DNA of 64,000 bases, taken from assembly GCA_023146255.1 (NCBI GenBank), contig JAGLCJ010000009.1, positions 62,001-126,000 on the forward strand, written 5' to 3'. Position 1 is the first letter of the stretch, and each line of letters starts with the position of its first letter. Shown one piece after another: positions 9,534 through 18,584 of the stretch. Origin of the DNA: Alcanivoracaceae bacterium (GTDB lineage: Bacteria > Pseudomonadota > Gammaproteobacteria > Pseudomonadales > Alcanivoracaceae). A program made the position numbers and the translations under genes. The notes beneath the pieces are model-generated. The model was given only the letters and a program-made list of their open reading frames with translations. It searched no databases and had not been told where the DNA came from.

Positions 9534-11280
9534 ACTGCAACTCCGCCAACCGGGCGTACAGCGGGTTATCACGGATCAGCTCGGCGTGGGTGCCAACCGC
9601 CTGCAACCGACCCTGGTCCATGACCGCAATACGATCAGCCCCGGTCACTGTCGCCAGGCGATGGGCAATCACCAGCGTGGTCCTGCCCTGCATCAGTCTT
9701 TCCATGGCCTGCTGAATCAGATATTCACTTTGCGCATCCAGTGCGCTGGTGGCTTCGTCCAGCAACAACACTGGAGCATCCGCGAGCACCGCCCGGGCGA
9801 TAGCAATACGCTGCTTCTGGCCGCCGGAAAGACCAACCCCACCATCACCGATGCGGGTACGGTAACCGTCCGGCATCTGCAAAATAAATTCTTCCGCATT
9901 GGCAGCCCGAGCTGCTGCTTCCACCTCGGCCATGTCGGCATCGGGGCGGCCATAGCGGATATTGTCCTCGACGCTGCCAAAAAAGAGAGCCGGTTGCTGT
10001 GGCACCAAGGCAAAGCAACGACGCAGATCGTGCGGAGACAACTGCCGAATATCGACACCATCAAGCAGAATGCGACCCTGCTGCGGATCAGCAAAACGCA
10101 GCAACAGATCAAACAGCGTGGTCTTGCCGGCGCCGGAGGGACCTACCAGCGCCAGCGTTTCCCCCGGCACCACATTCAGTGTCACCTCATCGAGCGCCGG
10201 CCGCTCCTGCCGGGTCGGATACCTGAACGTCACCTGTTCGAGCTGAAGGCCACCGGCCACCCGCTCCGGCAACTGCTGCATGTTCTGCGCCGGCGCCTCA
10301 ATGTCGCTGCGCGACTGCAACAACTCGACAATCCGCTCTGCTGCGCCGGCAGCACGCTGCAACTCACCGATGACTTCGCTGATCGAACCCACTGCCGAAC
10401 CGACAATCACCGCATAGAAAACAAAGGCAGCCAGCTCACCGCCGGTAATGCGGCCCTCGATGACATCCATGCCGCCGATCCAGAGCATTACGCCCACTGC
10501 CCCCAGCACCAGTACAATCACCACCACAATCAGCAGCGCTCGCTGGACGATGCGACGCCGGGCAACATTGAAGGACTCCTCAACCACACTGGCAAAACGC
10601 TGGCGATCCAGCGGCTCATGGTTGAATGCCTGTACGGTCTTGATCTGGCCAAGCATTTCACCGACATAACTGCCGACGTCAGCAAGCCGGTCCTGACTGC
10701 TGCGTGACAAACCGCGCACCCGTCGACCAAAAATAATGATCGGCGCCACCACCAGCGGCACCGACACCATCACGATCAGGGTCAGCTTCAGATTGGTAAT
10801 AAACAGCCAGATGATTCCACCAACCATCATCAGGGTGTTGCGCAGGGCCATCGACACGGACGAACCGATCACGGTCTGCAGCAGGGTAGTATCAGCGGTC
10901 AGTCGCGACTGGATTTCCAGACTTCGGTTCTGGTCGAAAAAGCCGGGATGCAGGGTCAGCAGATGATCGAATACCCTGCGGCGGATATCCGCCACCACCC
11001 TTTCACCAAGCCAGGACACCAGATAGAAACGGGCGAAGGTCCCGATCGCCAGTGCCAGCACCAGCACAAAGAAGATCAGCACCGACTGATTCAGCAGCGC
11101 TGCCTCACCCGCCGCCAGACCCTTGTCGATCAGCAGCCGCAGGCCCTGACCGATCGACAGGGTAATGGTGGCAGTGAACAGCAGCGCCAGCGAGGCACCC
11201 AGCACCGCCAGACGATAGGGAGCGAGCCACAACATCGCAAAGTGCAACAGACCCCGGGGAAAAGAACGGACAACAGACAT
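9523..11280 (-). CDS. ABC exporter, fused membrane and ATPase domains (MsbA/LmrA type)
   Basis: A 585-residue half-transporter that would work as a homodimer in the inner membrane. The first 320 residues hold six predicted membrane helices (e.g. LAVLGASLALLFTATITL, VLIFFVLVLALAIGTFA, LLIVVVIVLVLGAVGVML). The nucleotide-binding domain has Walker A GPSGAGKTT, signature LSGGQKQRIAIARA, Walker B VLLLDEATSALD and the switch histidine AHRLATV. The family exports lipids, lipopeptides or drugs; close relatives in proteobacteria are annotated only as ABC transporter. It stands alone, with its 3' end overlapping the serine hydrolase gene, so no substrate can be read from context. Confidence 0.85.
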   Translation of the reverse strand: MSVVRSFPRGLLHFAMLWLAPYRLAVLGASLALLFTATITLSIGQGLRLLIDKGLAAGEAALLNQSVLIFFVLVLALAIGTFARFYLVSWLGERVVADIRRRVFDHLLTLHPGFFDQNRSLEIQSRLTADTTLLQTVIGSSVSMALRNTLMMVGGIIWLFITNLKLTLIVMVSVPLVVAPIIIFGRRVRGLSRSSQDRLADVGSYVGEMLGQIKTVQAFNHEPLDRQRFASVVEESFNVARRRIVQRALLIVVVIVLVLGAVGVMLWIGGMDVIEGRITGGELAAFVFYAVIVGSAVGSISEVIGELQRAAGAAERIVELLQSRSDIEAPAQNMQQLPERVAGGLQLEQVTFRYPTRQERPALDEVTLNVVPGETLALVGPSGAGKTTLFDLLLRFADPQQGRILLDGVDIRQLSPHDLRRCFALVPQQPALFFGSVEDNIRYGRPDADMAEVEAAARAANAEEFILQMPDGYRTRIGDGGVGLSGGQKQRIAIARAVLADAPVLLLDEATSALDAQSEYLIQQAMERLMQGRTTLVIAHRLATVTGADRIAVMDQGRLQAVGTHAELIRDNPLYARLAELQFSQ

Positions 11281-11389
11281 GGAGCAACAACCGGCATCAC
11301 AAACAGGAGCGCTATGGTACCCGCTTCACCGGAATATGCCGTAAAGAATTACGCCTGATCTGCTATCCGGTCCGGCACGCTGGCGTCAA

Positions 11390-12136
11390 CTACGCTTTTC
11401 TGGTGACCTCAACCAGCGCCAACAGCTGCTTGCGGAGCAGCGCTAGTTCCTTTGATTTGAATGATGTTTTGGTCTTCTCAAGCACGGCGATACATTCAAG
11501 CACTGCCGCCTGATAGGCATCCAGCTCCGGATGCCGGGACAAGCCTCGCACCGGTTGCTTGCCAGCATTCAGGCACGTCAGCAGGCTGCTTGCCTCCAGC
11601 GCCGTATCCGCCAGCGACAGCATAAGCATCGAGAGATAATCAGCAGCTGTCTGGTTCAGATCCGCCGCCCCCGGCCCAGACAACGCACTGCGCAGCGCTT
11701 CCAGGCGCTCGGCCTGCAGGTCAAGTTCGTGCCGCTGCCGCCGCAATCGGCGCAAAAAGCGCGTACGGCTACCAGCATCCATCACCTGGGCAAGAAAATC
11801 TTCAAGCTCAAACGGCTTGACCAGATAGGCACTTACCCCCCGCTCCATCGACCCGACAGCGGTGTCAACGGACGGATAACCGGTCACCAGAATCACCCCG
11901 GGAGGAGCATCCAGCCGGCGCAGATAACTGACCAGTTCAAGCTGGTCATTCCCCGGCATCTTGATATCGGCCACCAGCACATCTACCGGCTGGTCAGCAA
12001 GATAATCTATCGCAGCCTGGCCTGAAGATACCTGCTCGCAGCACAAGCCGTGCCGCTCCAGCAAGCGCGCAGTGGTCTGGCGGAAGGCTGCTTCGTCATC
12101 CGCGAGTAATACTCTGATTGGACCACCTTCACGCAT
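11390..12136 (-). CDS. Response regulator, receiver domain with a helical C terminus
   Basis: A 248-residue protein. The ATG at 12136 is used because GAGGTG lies just before it; a GTG nine bases upstream is less likely. Residues 5-120 are a CheY-like receiver: acidic pair in LLADDE, phospho-acceptor Asp57 in VLVADIKMPG, Thr in ILVTGYPS and Lys in LVKPFE. The rest has no DNA-binding or GGDEF motif; it is Leu/Arg/Glu-rich helix (RRLRRQRHELDLQAERLEAL, coiled-coil-like) followed by another helical part. It is divergent from a PAS histidine kinase, its likely partner. Output probably runs through protein-protein contact. Confidence 0.82.
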   Translation of the reverse strand: MREGGPIRVLLADDEAAFRQTTARLLERHGLCCEQVSSGQAAIDYLADQPVDVLVADIKMPGNDQLELVSYLRRLDAPPGVILVTGYPSVDTAVGSMERGVSAYLVKPFELEDFLAQVMDAGSRTRFLRRLRRQRHELDLQAERLEALRSALSGPGAADLNQTAADYLSMLMLSLADTALEASSLLTCLNAGKQPVRGLSRHPELDAYQAAVLECIAVLEKTKTSFKSKELALLRKQLLALVEVTRKA

Positions 12137-12304
12137 TTTTACCACCTCAGGATGTCTGCTCGCTCCGCGCGATCTTGTACTTCACTCGACAGCACGGAAG
12201 ACGAATATCGTTGTATCCTGACTTCCTTGATCGGGACCCGGAAGGAACCATTCGCCCCCTGAGCTGAGGCATCACCCGGCATTCTATACATGGAGGTCTG
12301 CTCG

Positions 12305-14152
12305 ATGACAGCACCTGAATCTGATGCCCGGCACCTGATCAATGCCCTTCAGGCAGCACCGTCCTCGGTTGCCGTTTTCAACCGTCAGGGCAATCTGGCA
12401 TTCCACACGCACCAGCTGATGAAGGATATGCCCCAGATCAAGCAAGGACTGATTCCCTTCCTCGACAGCCTGCAGAAAGCCAGTGAAACAACCGCGCTGC
12501 TGGAGACGCTGGACGACTGCGAAGAGGTCAATTTCATTGCCCGCCAACCAGGTGACTCTCGCTACTGGGAAATAAGAATGAATGGGGGGCCAGCCAGTGA
12601 GGTTACCCCGGTTTTTATTCGTGACGTCAGCGAGAGGGAGGAGCAGGACCGCATCCAGCGCATGGTGCTGGAGCTGGTGGAGAAATCCCTCGACCCGATC
12701 GGCATCGCCCGTCCCAATCACCATGGACTCTACGTCAATCAGGCGATGCAGGACCTGTTCGGCGTTGCCCGCAGCGTTCCCGCAGAAGGTGTATGCATTG
12801 AGGATGCGCAAGGCAACGGCATTGGTCCCTACTCCGTGGACGAAGCACTGGAGAGGGCCAGAACCGAAGGCCCGTACTACACCGAAACCGATATTGTTCA
12901 TCCTGTTAGCGGAGAAACCCTGCACGTCTCCCAGCTACTGATGGCCCACCATGATGCGCTGGATGGGCAAACCTACTACAGCACCGCCATTCGGGATATC
13001 ACTGCAGCGAAGCGAATGGAGGCTGACCTGATTGCTGCACGCCGGGAACTGGAAGTCTTGCTTCTGGAGCGCACCGAGGAATGGATGAAAAGCTCCAGAC
13101 AAGCTGACTATGCCCAGCGCGTCTGGCGTTCACTGGTAGAGCAGAATGCCTATCTGGTGCTTTTTACTGATGACCTTGGCCAGATCCTTTACTCAAACAG
13201 GGGCTTTTTACCCACCCCGGGACTGTCGCTGGCGGGTGGCAATGTGTTCAGTCTGGTCGCCGAGGAAAGTCGTCCGGAGCTCTACCACCATTTCCATCAG
13301 TTGGTTTTCCAGAATGGCGGACACTTTTCCATTGAAGCAGAGTTCTTTCCCAGTCCGGGAAAATCCTGTTACTGCACATTTTCAGTCAACCATATCGTCC
13401 CCGCAGACGGCGCCCATTCCGCCACCTGGATCATCTCCGATATCACCTCCGAGAAACAGGCCAGAGAACAACTGGCCATCAGCAGACAGATCGCCGCATC
13501 CAGCCGCATCGCCGCACGCATTGCCCATGAGATCAATAACCCGCTGGCTGCGATCAAGAATTCAGTCGCGCTGATCAGGATGGATATTCCCGAGACCGGA
13601 GAAGCCAGAGAGTACCTGGATCTGATGGAGAAGGAGCTGGCCAGAGTAAGCCATATTATCCGGCAGATGTATGGCCTGTACCGTCAACGGGATGAGCCTG
13701 CATCGAAAGTTAACCTGAAGAGCGTATGCGATGACGTGGTCATGTTGCTACGCGCACAAGCGAGCAGCCGTGACATTACTCTTGAGGTAAAGGAGGAGGC
13801 GGTCTGCCTGGCCAACGTCGCCGAGTCGTCGCTGAGACAGGTGCTTTACAACGTTATTATCAATGCCATTGATGCGTCTCCAAACAACTGCATCGTGCAT
13901 GTCAGTGTCAGCTCGGAGCACGACCATGCCCTGGTTGATGTGATTGATAAAGGCAGTGGCATCAACCCGGAAGAGTTGCAGAAATTATTCGAGCCATTCT
14001 ACACCACCAAAGAAACCTACTCGGGCAAGGGACTAGGGCTCGGTTTGCCCGTATCACTCAGCATCATTCACAGTGTTGGCGGACAGATTGCATTGGAACC
14101 TGCCTCTGAGGGGGGCACCCGATGCCGTATCAGTTTGCCGTTGGCGAAATGA
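12305..14152 (+). CDS. PAS-domain histidine kinase, soluble
   Basis: 615 residues with no membrane segment. The ATG at 12305 has a perfect GGAGGT eight bases upstream, preferred over the in-frame ATG at 12290 that overlaps it. Order of domains: PAS about 10-110, PAS about 120-235, a short coiled coil (ADLIAARRELEVLLLERTEE), a third PAS about 270-390, then HisKA with phospho-acceptor His408 in RIAHEINNPLAAIK and HATPase (NVIINAIDAS, DKGSGIN, GKGLGLGLPVS). It probably senses an intracellular cue (redox, ligand or light) and passes phosphate to the divergent receiver protein. A bidirectional terminator follows. Confidence 0.88.
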   Translation: MTAPESDARHLINALQAAPSSVAVFNRQGNLAFHTHQLMKDMPQIKQGLIPFLDSLQKASETTALLETLDDCEEVNFIARQPGDSRYWEIRMNGGPASEVTPVFIRDVSEREEQDRIQRMVLELVEKSLDPIGIARPNHHGLYVNQAMQDLFGVARSVPAEGVCIEDAQGNGIGPYSVDEALERARTEGPYYTETDIVHPVSGETLHVSQLLMAHHDALDGQTYYSTAIRDITAAKRMEADLIAARRELEVLLLERTEEWMKSSRQADYAQRVWRSLVEQNAYLVLFTDDLGQILYSNRGFLPTPGLSLAGGNVFSLVAEESRPELYHHFHQLVFQNGGHFSIEAEFFPSPGKSCYCTFSVNHIVPADGAHSATWIISDITSEKQAREQLAISRQIAASSRIAARIAHEINNPLAAIKNSVALIRMDIPETGEAREYLDLMEKELARVSHIIRQMYGLYRQRDEPASKVNLKSVCDDVVMLLRAQASSRDITLEVKEEAVCLANVAESSLRQVLYNVIINAIDASPNNCIVHVSVSSEHDHALVDVIDKGSGINPEELQKLFEPFYTTKETYSGKGLGLGLPVSLSIIHSVGGQIALEPASEGGTRCRISLPLAK

Positions 14153-14185
14153 TACGGCTAGCCCTCGCATAACCATTTAAAGGAA

Positions 14186-14219
14186 CACAAAAAAGCCGGG
14201 CACCAAGGCCCGGCTTTTT
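14186..14219. terminator. Bidirectional intrinsic terminator
   Basis: AGCCGGGC at 14194-14201 pairs with GCCCGGCT at 14208-14215, with A-rich sequence on the left and five T on the right, so it can end both the kinase transcript (+) and the convergent thiolase transcript (-). Confidence 0.9.
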
Positions 14220-14238
14220 CTATCAGCATGCCCGGCAA

Positions 14239-15525
14239 TTACTTCTCGACAATCGCCGTCACGCCCTGACCGCCAGCAGCGCAAACCGAAATCAGCACCC
14301 GGCCCTTGCCCTTTTCGTTCAGCAGCTTGGCGGCGTTAGCCAGAATCCGGCCACCGGTGGCAGCGAACGGATGCCCTGCCGCAAGCGAGCTGCCCTTGAC
14401 GTTCAGCTTGGTGCGGTCGATGCCACCAAGCGGCTTGTCGAGACCGAGACGGTCCTTGCAGAAGCGTTCGTCTTCCCAGGCCTTCAGGGTCGACAGCACC
14501 TGCGAAGCAAAGGCCTCGTGGATTTCGTAGTAATCGAAGTCCTGCAGGGTAATGCCGGCCTTGTCGAGCATACGCGGCACGGCATAGGCCGGAGCCAGCA
14601 GCAGGCCTTCCTTTTTCTTCAGGAAATCCACTGCCGCCACTTCGGCGAAGGTCAGGTATGCCAGTACCGGCAGCCCCTTCTCTTTCGCCCACTCCTCCGA
14701 GGCCAACAGCACCACCGAGGCGCCGTCAGTCAGCGGGGTGGAGTTGGCAGCGGTCATGGTGCCATTCTCACCGCCGAATACCGGCTTCAGGGTCGCCAGC
14801 TTCTCCAGAGTGGAATCGCCACGCATATTGTTGTCGCGATCGAGGCCCTTGAACGGGGTCATCAGATCCTTCTGCCAGCCGTCTGCGTAGGATTTGGCCA
14901 GATTCTGGTGCGACTGCCAGGCCAGCTTGTCCTGCTCCTCGCGGGCGATACCCCACTCGGCGGCGGTAATGGCCTGATGCTCGCCCATGGACAGGCCAGT
15001 GCGCGGCTCACCATTTTTCGGTACGTCCGGCATGAACCAGGCCGGGTTGAGCAGCTTCAGCGCCAGCTTGGCTTTTTCGCCATTGGTCTTGGCCTTGTTG
15101 ATGGCCATAAACACCTTGCGCTTCTCTTCGTTGACACCGATCGGTGCATCGGAAGTGGTGTCGACACCGCCGGCAATAGCACACTCGATCTGCCCCAGCG
15201 CAATCTTGTTGGCCACCAGAATGGCCGCTTCCAGACCGGTACCGCAGGCCTGCTGGATGTCATAGGCGGGGGTTTCCGGCGCCAGCTTCGAACCCAGTAC
15301 GCACTCGCGCACCAGGTTGAAATCACGGGCATGCTTCATCACCGCCCCGGCTGCCACTTCACCCAGACGCTCACCCTGCAGATTGAAACGCTCGACCAGA
15401 CCATTAATGGCGGCGGTCAACATTTCCTGATTGGACACACCGAAGTAGGCGGTGTTGGAACGGGCAAACGGAATCCGGTTGCCGCCGATGATGGCTACTC
15501 TGCGAACACTCTTGCCTGCCAGCAT
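14239..15525 (-). CDS. Acetyl-CoA C-acyltransferase (thiolase, FadI/FadA2-like)
   Basis: Thiolase of 428 residues that cleaves or forms 3-ketoacyl-CoA. Start set at 15525, where AGGAGG precedes the ATG; the frame is open further upstream but without family similarity. Catalytic residues visible: Cys in IQQACGTGLEA (near residue 95), His in EIHEAFASQ, HPFAATGG, and Cys in SVCAAGGQG near the C terminus. It is divergent from a high-molecular-weight FabG over a 275-base gap with no obvious operator. This thiolase/FabG pairing resembles mycobacterial fadA2-fabG4, and a MaoC dehydratase of matching type lies at 23.5 kb. The length is greater than FadA (about 390) and close to FadI (about 436). Confidence 0.88.
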   Translation of the reverse strand: MLAGKSVRRVAIIGGNRIPFARSNTAYFGVSNQEMLTAAINGLVERFNLQGERLGEVAAGAVMKHARDFNLVRECVLGSKLAPETPAYDIQQACGTGLEAAILVANKIALGQIECAIAGGVDTTSDAPIGVNEEKRKVFMAINKAKTNGEKAKLALKLLNPAWFMPDVPKNGEPRTGLSMGEHQAITAAEWGIAREEQDKLAWQSHQNLAKSYADGWQKDLMTPFKGLDRDNNMRGDSTLEKLATLKPVFGGENGTMTAANSTPLTDGASVVLLASEEWAKEKGLPVLAYLTFAEVAAVDFLKKKEGLLLAPAYAVPRMLDKAGITLQDFDYYEIHEAFASQVLSTLKAWEDERFCKDRLGLDKPLGGIDRTKLNVKGSSLAAGHPFAATGGRILANAAKLLNEKGKGRVLISVCAAGGQGVTAIVEK

Positions 15526-15800
15526 GTCAGTCCTCCTGTAATGGGCCCGAAAAACAAGGCCACAACTATACCTGAAGCGCCTGAGCGGAGCCTGTGCAAC
15601 AGGTACCGCCCCGACATTAGGATCGAAACCGGCGCAGTCTAGCGGCATCGGATCGGCCAGCGGTTGGCTGTCCCGACGGGGCCGTGAAGGAGAGCGGTCA
15701 ATACCTGTGCACTGCCTGGGTGTTTCAATACGCGCCAATCGGGGCGGTACAGTAGCGCCCCTTCGACCCTATCCACCGAACTCAGCCAGAGGTCAGGATC

Positions 15801-17219
15801 ATGAGCGACGTCTATCAGGCCATTGCCAATTCACCCGTGGGCAAAAAAATCTTCAGCTCGCTGAATCTGCCGATCCCGGTGATTCTCGACCGCCACACAC
15901 CGGGCCGGGCCTCCTTTATCAAGGGCGACGTGATTGTCGGTGCCGCACCGGGCAGCAGGGCCGTCACCACCGTTCTGGCGACCCTGAAGGGCGCCAGTGA
16001 AGCCAGACTGCACACTCTTGCCGGTCTCGCCGCCGAGGCTGATGTACAAAAAGCCGCCGGCACCGCCGGTGTCAGCGTCGGCAACTACACCGCCAGCAAG
16101 GAAGACAGCCAGAAGTTCAAGGCGCTGGTTTTTGACGCCACCGGCATCAAAAACAGCGCCGAGCTGCGCGCCCTGTATGACTTCTTTCATCCGCTGACCC
16201 GCAAGCTCGACAAGTGTGGCCGCATCGTCGTGATTGGCCGCATTCCGGAGCACTGCTCTCTGGAGCAGCGTATTGCCCAGCGCGGCCTGGAAGGTCTGAT
16301 CAAAAGTCTCGGCAAGGAAATCAAGAAAGCCTCGATCGCTAACCTGATCTACGTGGATGAAGGCGCTGACGCACAAGTTGCCTCGCCGTTGCACTTCTTC
16401 CTGTCACCCAAAGCCGCCTATGTTTCCGGGCAGGTGGTACGCGTTGGCGCAGCAGATTTTGCCGCTGAAGGTTTCAACTGGGATAAACCGCTGTCCGGCA
16501 AGACTGCACTGGTGACCGGTGCCGCCCGTGGTATCGGTGCTGCCATTGCCGAGGTGCTGGCCCGTGACGGCGCCAAGGTGATCGTGCTGGATATTCCGCC
16601 GATGGCAGATGACCTGAAGCAAGTCGCCAGCCGTATCGGTGGCATCGCTCTGGAAGGCGACATCACCGCCGCTGATGCACCGGTAAAGATTTCTGCAGCC
16701 GCCAAAGAACATGGCGGTCTGGACATCATCGTCCACAACGCCGGTGTGACTCGTGACAAGACCATGGCCGGCATGCCGGACAAGTTCTGGGACATGGTGA
16801 TTGACATCAACATCGGCTCGGAAGAGCGGATCAACGCGCAGCTGCTGAAAGACGGGTCTTTGAATGATGGCGGCCGGATTGTCTGCGTCAGCTCGATTTC
16901 CGGTATTGCCGGCAACATGGGGCAGACCAACTACGCCACCTCGAAGGCAGCGGTGATCGGCATGGTGCAGGGCATGGCGCCGGATCTGCAGGCCCGCAAC
17001 ATCACCATCAATGCCGTGGCACCGGGCTTTATCGAGACGCAGATGACCGCGGCGATTCCGTTCGCTATCCGTGAAGCCGGCCGTCGCATGAACTCGATGA
17101 GTCAGGGTGGACAGCCAGTGGATGTGGCCGAGACCATCTCGTTCTTTGCCAGCCCGGCTTCACAGGGTGTCAGTGGCAATATCGTTCGCGTCTGCGGCCA
17201 GAGCCTGATTGGCGCCTGA
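15801..17219 (+). CDS. High-molecular-weight 3-oxoacyl-(ACP/CoA) reductase, FabG4-like
   Basis: 472 residues, nearly twice an ordinary FabG. Residues 1 to about 215 form a flavodoxin-like non-catalytic domain (ending VRVGAADF), and about 225-472 form a classical short-chain reductase: cofactor motif ALVTGAARGIGAAIAE, NAGVTRD, catalytic Ser-Tyr-Lys in VSSISGIAGNMGQTNYATSKAA, and an AVAPGFIETQMT loop. GAGGTCAGGA precedes the ATG. Known FabG4 proteins reduce 3-ketoacyl-CoA with NADH; here the neighbouring thiolase and a distant MaoC dehydratase could complete a ketoacyl/hydroxyacyl-CoA route. Direction (synthesis or breakdown) cannot be decided from sequence. Confidence 0.85.
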   Translation: MSDVYQAIANSPVGKKIFSSLNLPIPVILDRHTPGRASFIKGDVIVGAAPGSRAVTTVLATLKGASEARLHTLAGLAAEADVQKAAGTAGVSVGNYTASKEDSQKFKALVFDATGIKNSAELRALYDFFHPLTRKLDKCGRIVVIGRIPEHCSLEQRIAQRGLEGLIKSLGKEIKKASIANLIYVDEGADAQVASPLHFFLSPKAAYVSGQVVRVGAADFAAEGFNWDKPLSGKTALVTGAARGIGAAIAEVLARDGAKVIVLDIPPMADDLKQVASRIGGIALEGDITAADAPVKISAAAKEHGGLDIIVHNAGVTRDKTMAGMPDKFWDMVIDINIGSEERINAQLLKDGSLNDGGRIVCVSSISGIAGNMGQTNYATSKAAVIGMVQGMAPDLQARNITINAVAPGFIETQMTAAIPFAIREAGRRMNSMSQGGQPVDVAETISFFASPASQGVSGNIVRVCGQSLIGA

Positions 17220-17232
17220 GCATTTTTACAGC

Positions 17233-17264
17233 AAACACGGGCGCCTCGGCGCCCGTGTTTGTTT
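17233..17264 (+). terminator. Intrinsic terminator after the FabG4-like gene
   Basis: A 13-bp perfect stem (17233-17245 with 17248-17260, core CACGGGCGCC) ending in GTTTC lies 13 bases after the stop codon. The left arm's three A also make it usable in reverse. Confidence 0.85.
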
Positions 17265-17559
17265 CTCCACGGCAGCCGCCCAACTGCCACATCACGGCAG
17301 TTTCTGACAAAAATTCACCCGTGCCTCCGCAGCCTGCGCTCAGGCCACGACTTCCGGCACTGCCAAGCCGTCCTGAAAAGCGTGAAGCAGGCCCGGGAAA
17401 TTACCTCGAAAACCCCATATAACATACTGAATTACCGGCACGATTCCTGCTTCCGCTGTGATTAGACTGCATCGCGTCATAGCCGGCCATGGACGGAACA
17501 GGCAGGCATTTTTTATCTGCCTAACTGACTGCACCTACAACCAATAACAGCAGGCGTCC
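17265..17559. other. Intergenic stretch with no recognised feature
   Basis: These 295 bases before the next gene show no coding frame, repeat or clear RNA. The A/T-richer part near 17415-17430 (CCCATATAACATACTG) may hold the promoter of the gene at 17560, but I cannot define -35 and -10 boxes with confidence. Confidence 0.4.
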
Positions 17560-18558
17560 ATGAACTCCGTCCATATCATCTATCGCATCAAGCTTAACGA
17601 AGGCGCCCCCGAGGTATTCGACTTCCGGCTTGCCGAGCAGACATTTGACCTGATCAATGAGGAAGTCATCGATCCACCGCCCTGGACCCGGCTGGAGTAC
17701 CGGCAGTGCTCACACTGCCCGCTATCGAAGGAACAGCACAGCCATTGTCCGCTGGCGTTGCAACTGCACAACATCGTTGCCCGTTTCCATGACACCCGTT
17801 CGATCGATGAAGTCGAAGTGGAAGTCATCACCGAAGAGCGACAGGTAAAACAGCGAACCGCACTGCAGCGCGTCATTGCCTCAATGCTGGATCTGGTCTA
17901 TCCGATTTGCGGTTGCCCGAAAACCGCCTTCATGAAACCGTTGGCGCGCTTCCACCTGCCATTGTGCTCGGAGGAAGAAACCATCTTCCGGGTTACCGGT
18001 ATGTATCTTCTGGCCCAGTACTTTCTTAGCCGGACCCCGTCGCGCAAAGGCCGTATCGAGTTCGACGGCCTGACCGATATCTACAACGACCTGCACATAC
18101 TCAACACCGCCGTTGCCAGCCGCCTGCAATCTGCCACTCAATCCGATTCGTCAAAGAATGCCATTACCCTGCTGGATATGTACTCGACCCTGGTGCCGCT
18201 GTTGCTTGAGGATGAGCTGGCCGAGATGCGCGGGTTCTTTCAGGCCTATTTGCCAATTGATGCAGAAGCACCGCAGGTCATCACCAATTATCTTGAGAGG
18301 GCAAAAGCATTCTCCCTTGATCTGGATAACCTGAAGCTTGCTCCCATCGAGGGAGAAACGGAGAGCAAGCCCGACGACATGCCCGAGTGGTTGAAAGAAG
18401 CCAAAGGCATCATGGGGCCCTACTTGCCGGATCATATCCCGCCGAAAAAAGCCCCGGGCGGTGTGGACAAGCCAAAGGACAATACCCCGTTCCGGACTTC
18501 CGATGGTCTGACGCTGGAGCTTGCCCCCATGGATGATGACAAGCCCGCAGGCCATTGA
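17560..18558 (+). CDS. Hypothetical protein with paired Cys/His motifs
   Basis: A 332-residue soluble protein I do not recognise. It has no signal peptide or membrane helix. The N-terminal part is a likely alpha/beta domain with a Cys/His cluster CSHCPLSKEQHSHCPL (residues 48-63) and a second CGCP near residue 118, together a plausible metal site. The middle is helical, and the last 60 residues are Pro/Lys/Asp-rich and probably disordered (DHIPPKKAPGG). AGCAGG upstream of the ATG is a weak ribosome site. It stands alone on the plus strand, 27 bases from the convergent CvfB-like gene, and no job can be read from neighbours. It is a real gene judging by codon pattern and composition. Confidence 0.7.
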   Translation: MNSVHIIYRIKLNEGAPEVFDFRLAEQTFDLINEEVIDPPPWTRLEYRQCSHCPLSKEQHSHCPLALQLHNIVARFHDTRSIDEVEVEVITEERQVKQRTALQRVIASMLDLVYPICGCPKTAFMKPLARFHLPLCSEEETIFRVTGMYLLAQYFLSRTPSRKGRIEFDGLTDIYNDLHILNTAVASRLQSATQSDSSKNAITLLDMYSTLVPLLLEDELAEMRGFFQAYLPIDAEAPQVITNYLERAKAFSLDLDNLKLAPIEGETESKPDDMPEWLKEAKGIMGPYLPDHIPPKKAPGGVDKPKDNTPFRTSDGLTLELAPMDDDKPAGH

Positions 18559-18584
18559 AACCGGAACAAGGATTGCAACGATAG

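Noticed and set aside
9502..10707. A 401-codon plus-strand frame opposite the ABC exporter
   Set aside because: The minus strand carries intact Walker and signature motifs; the plus-strand product is Gln/His-rich low-information sequence.
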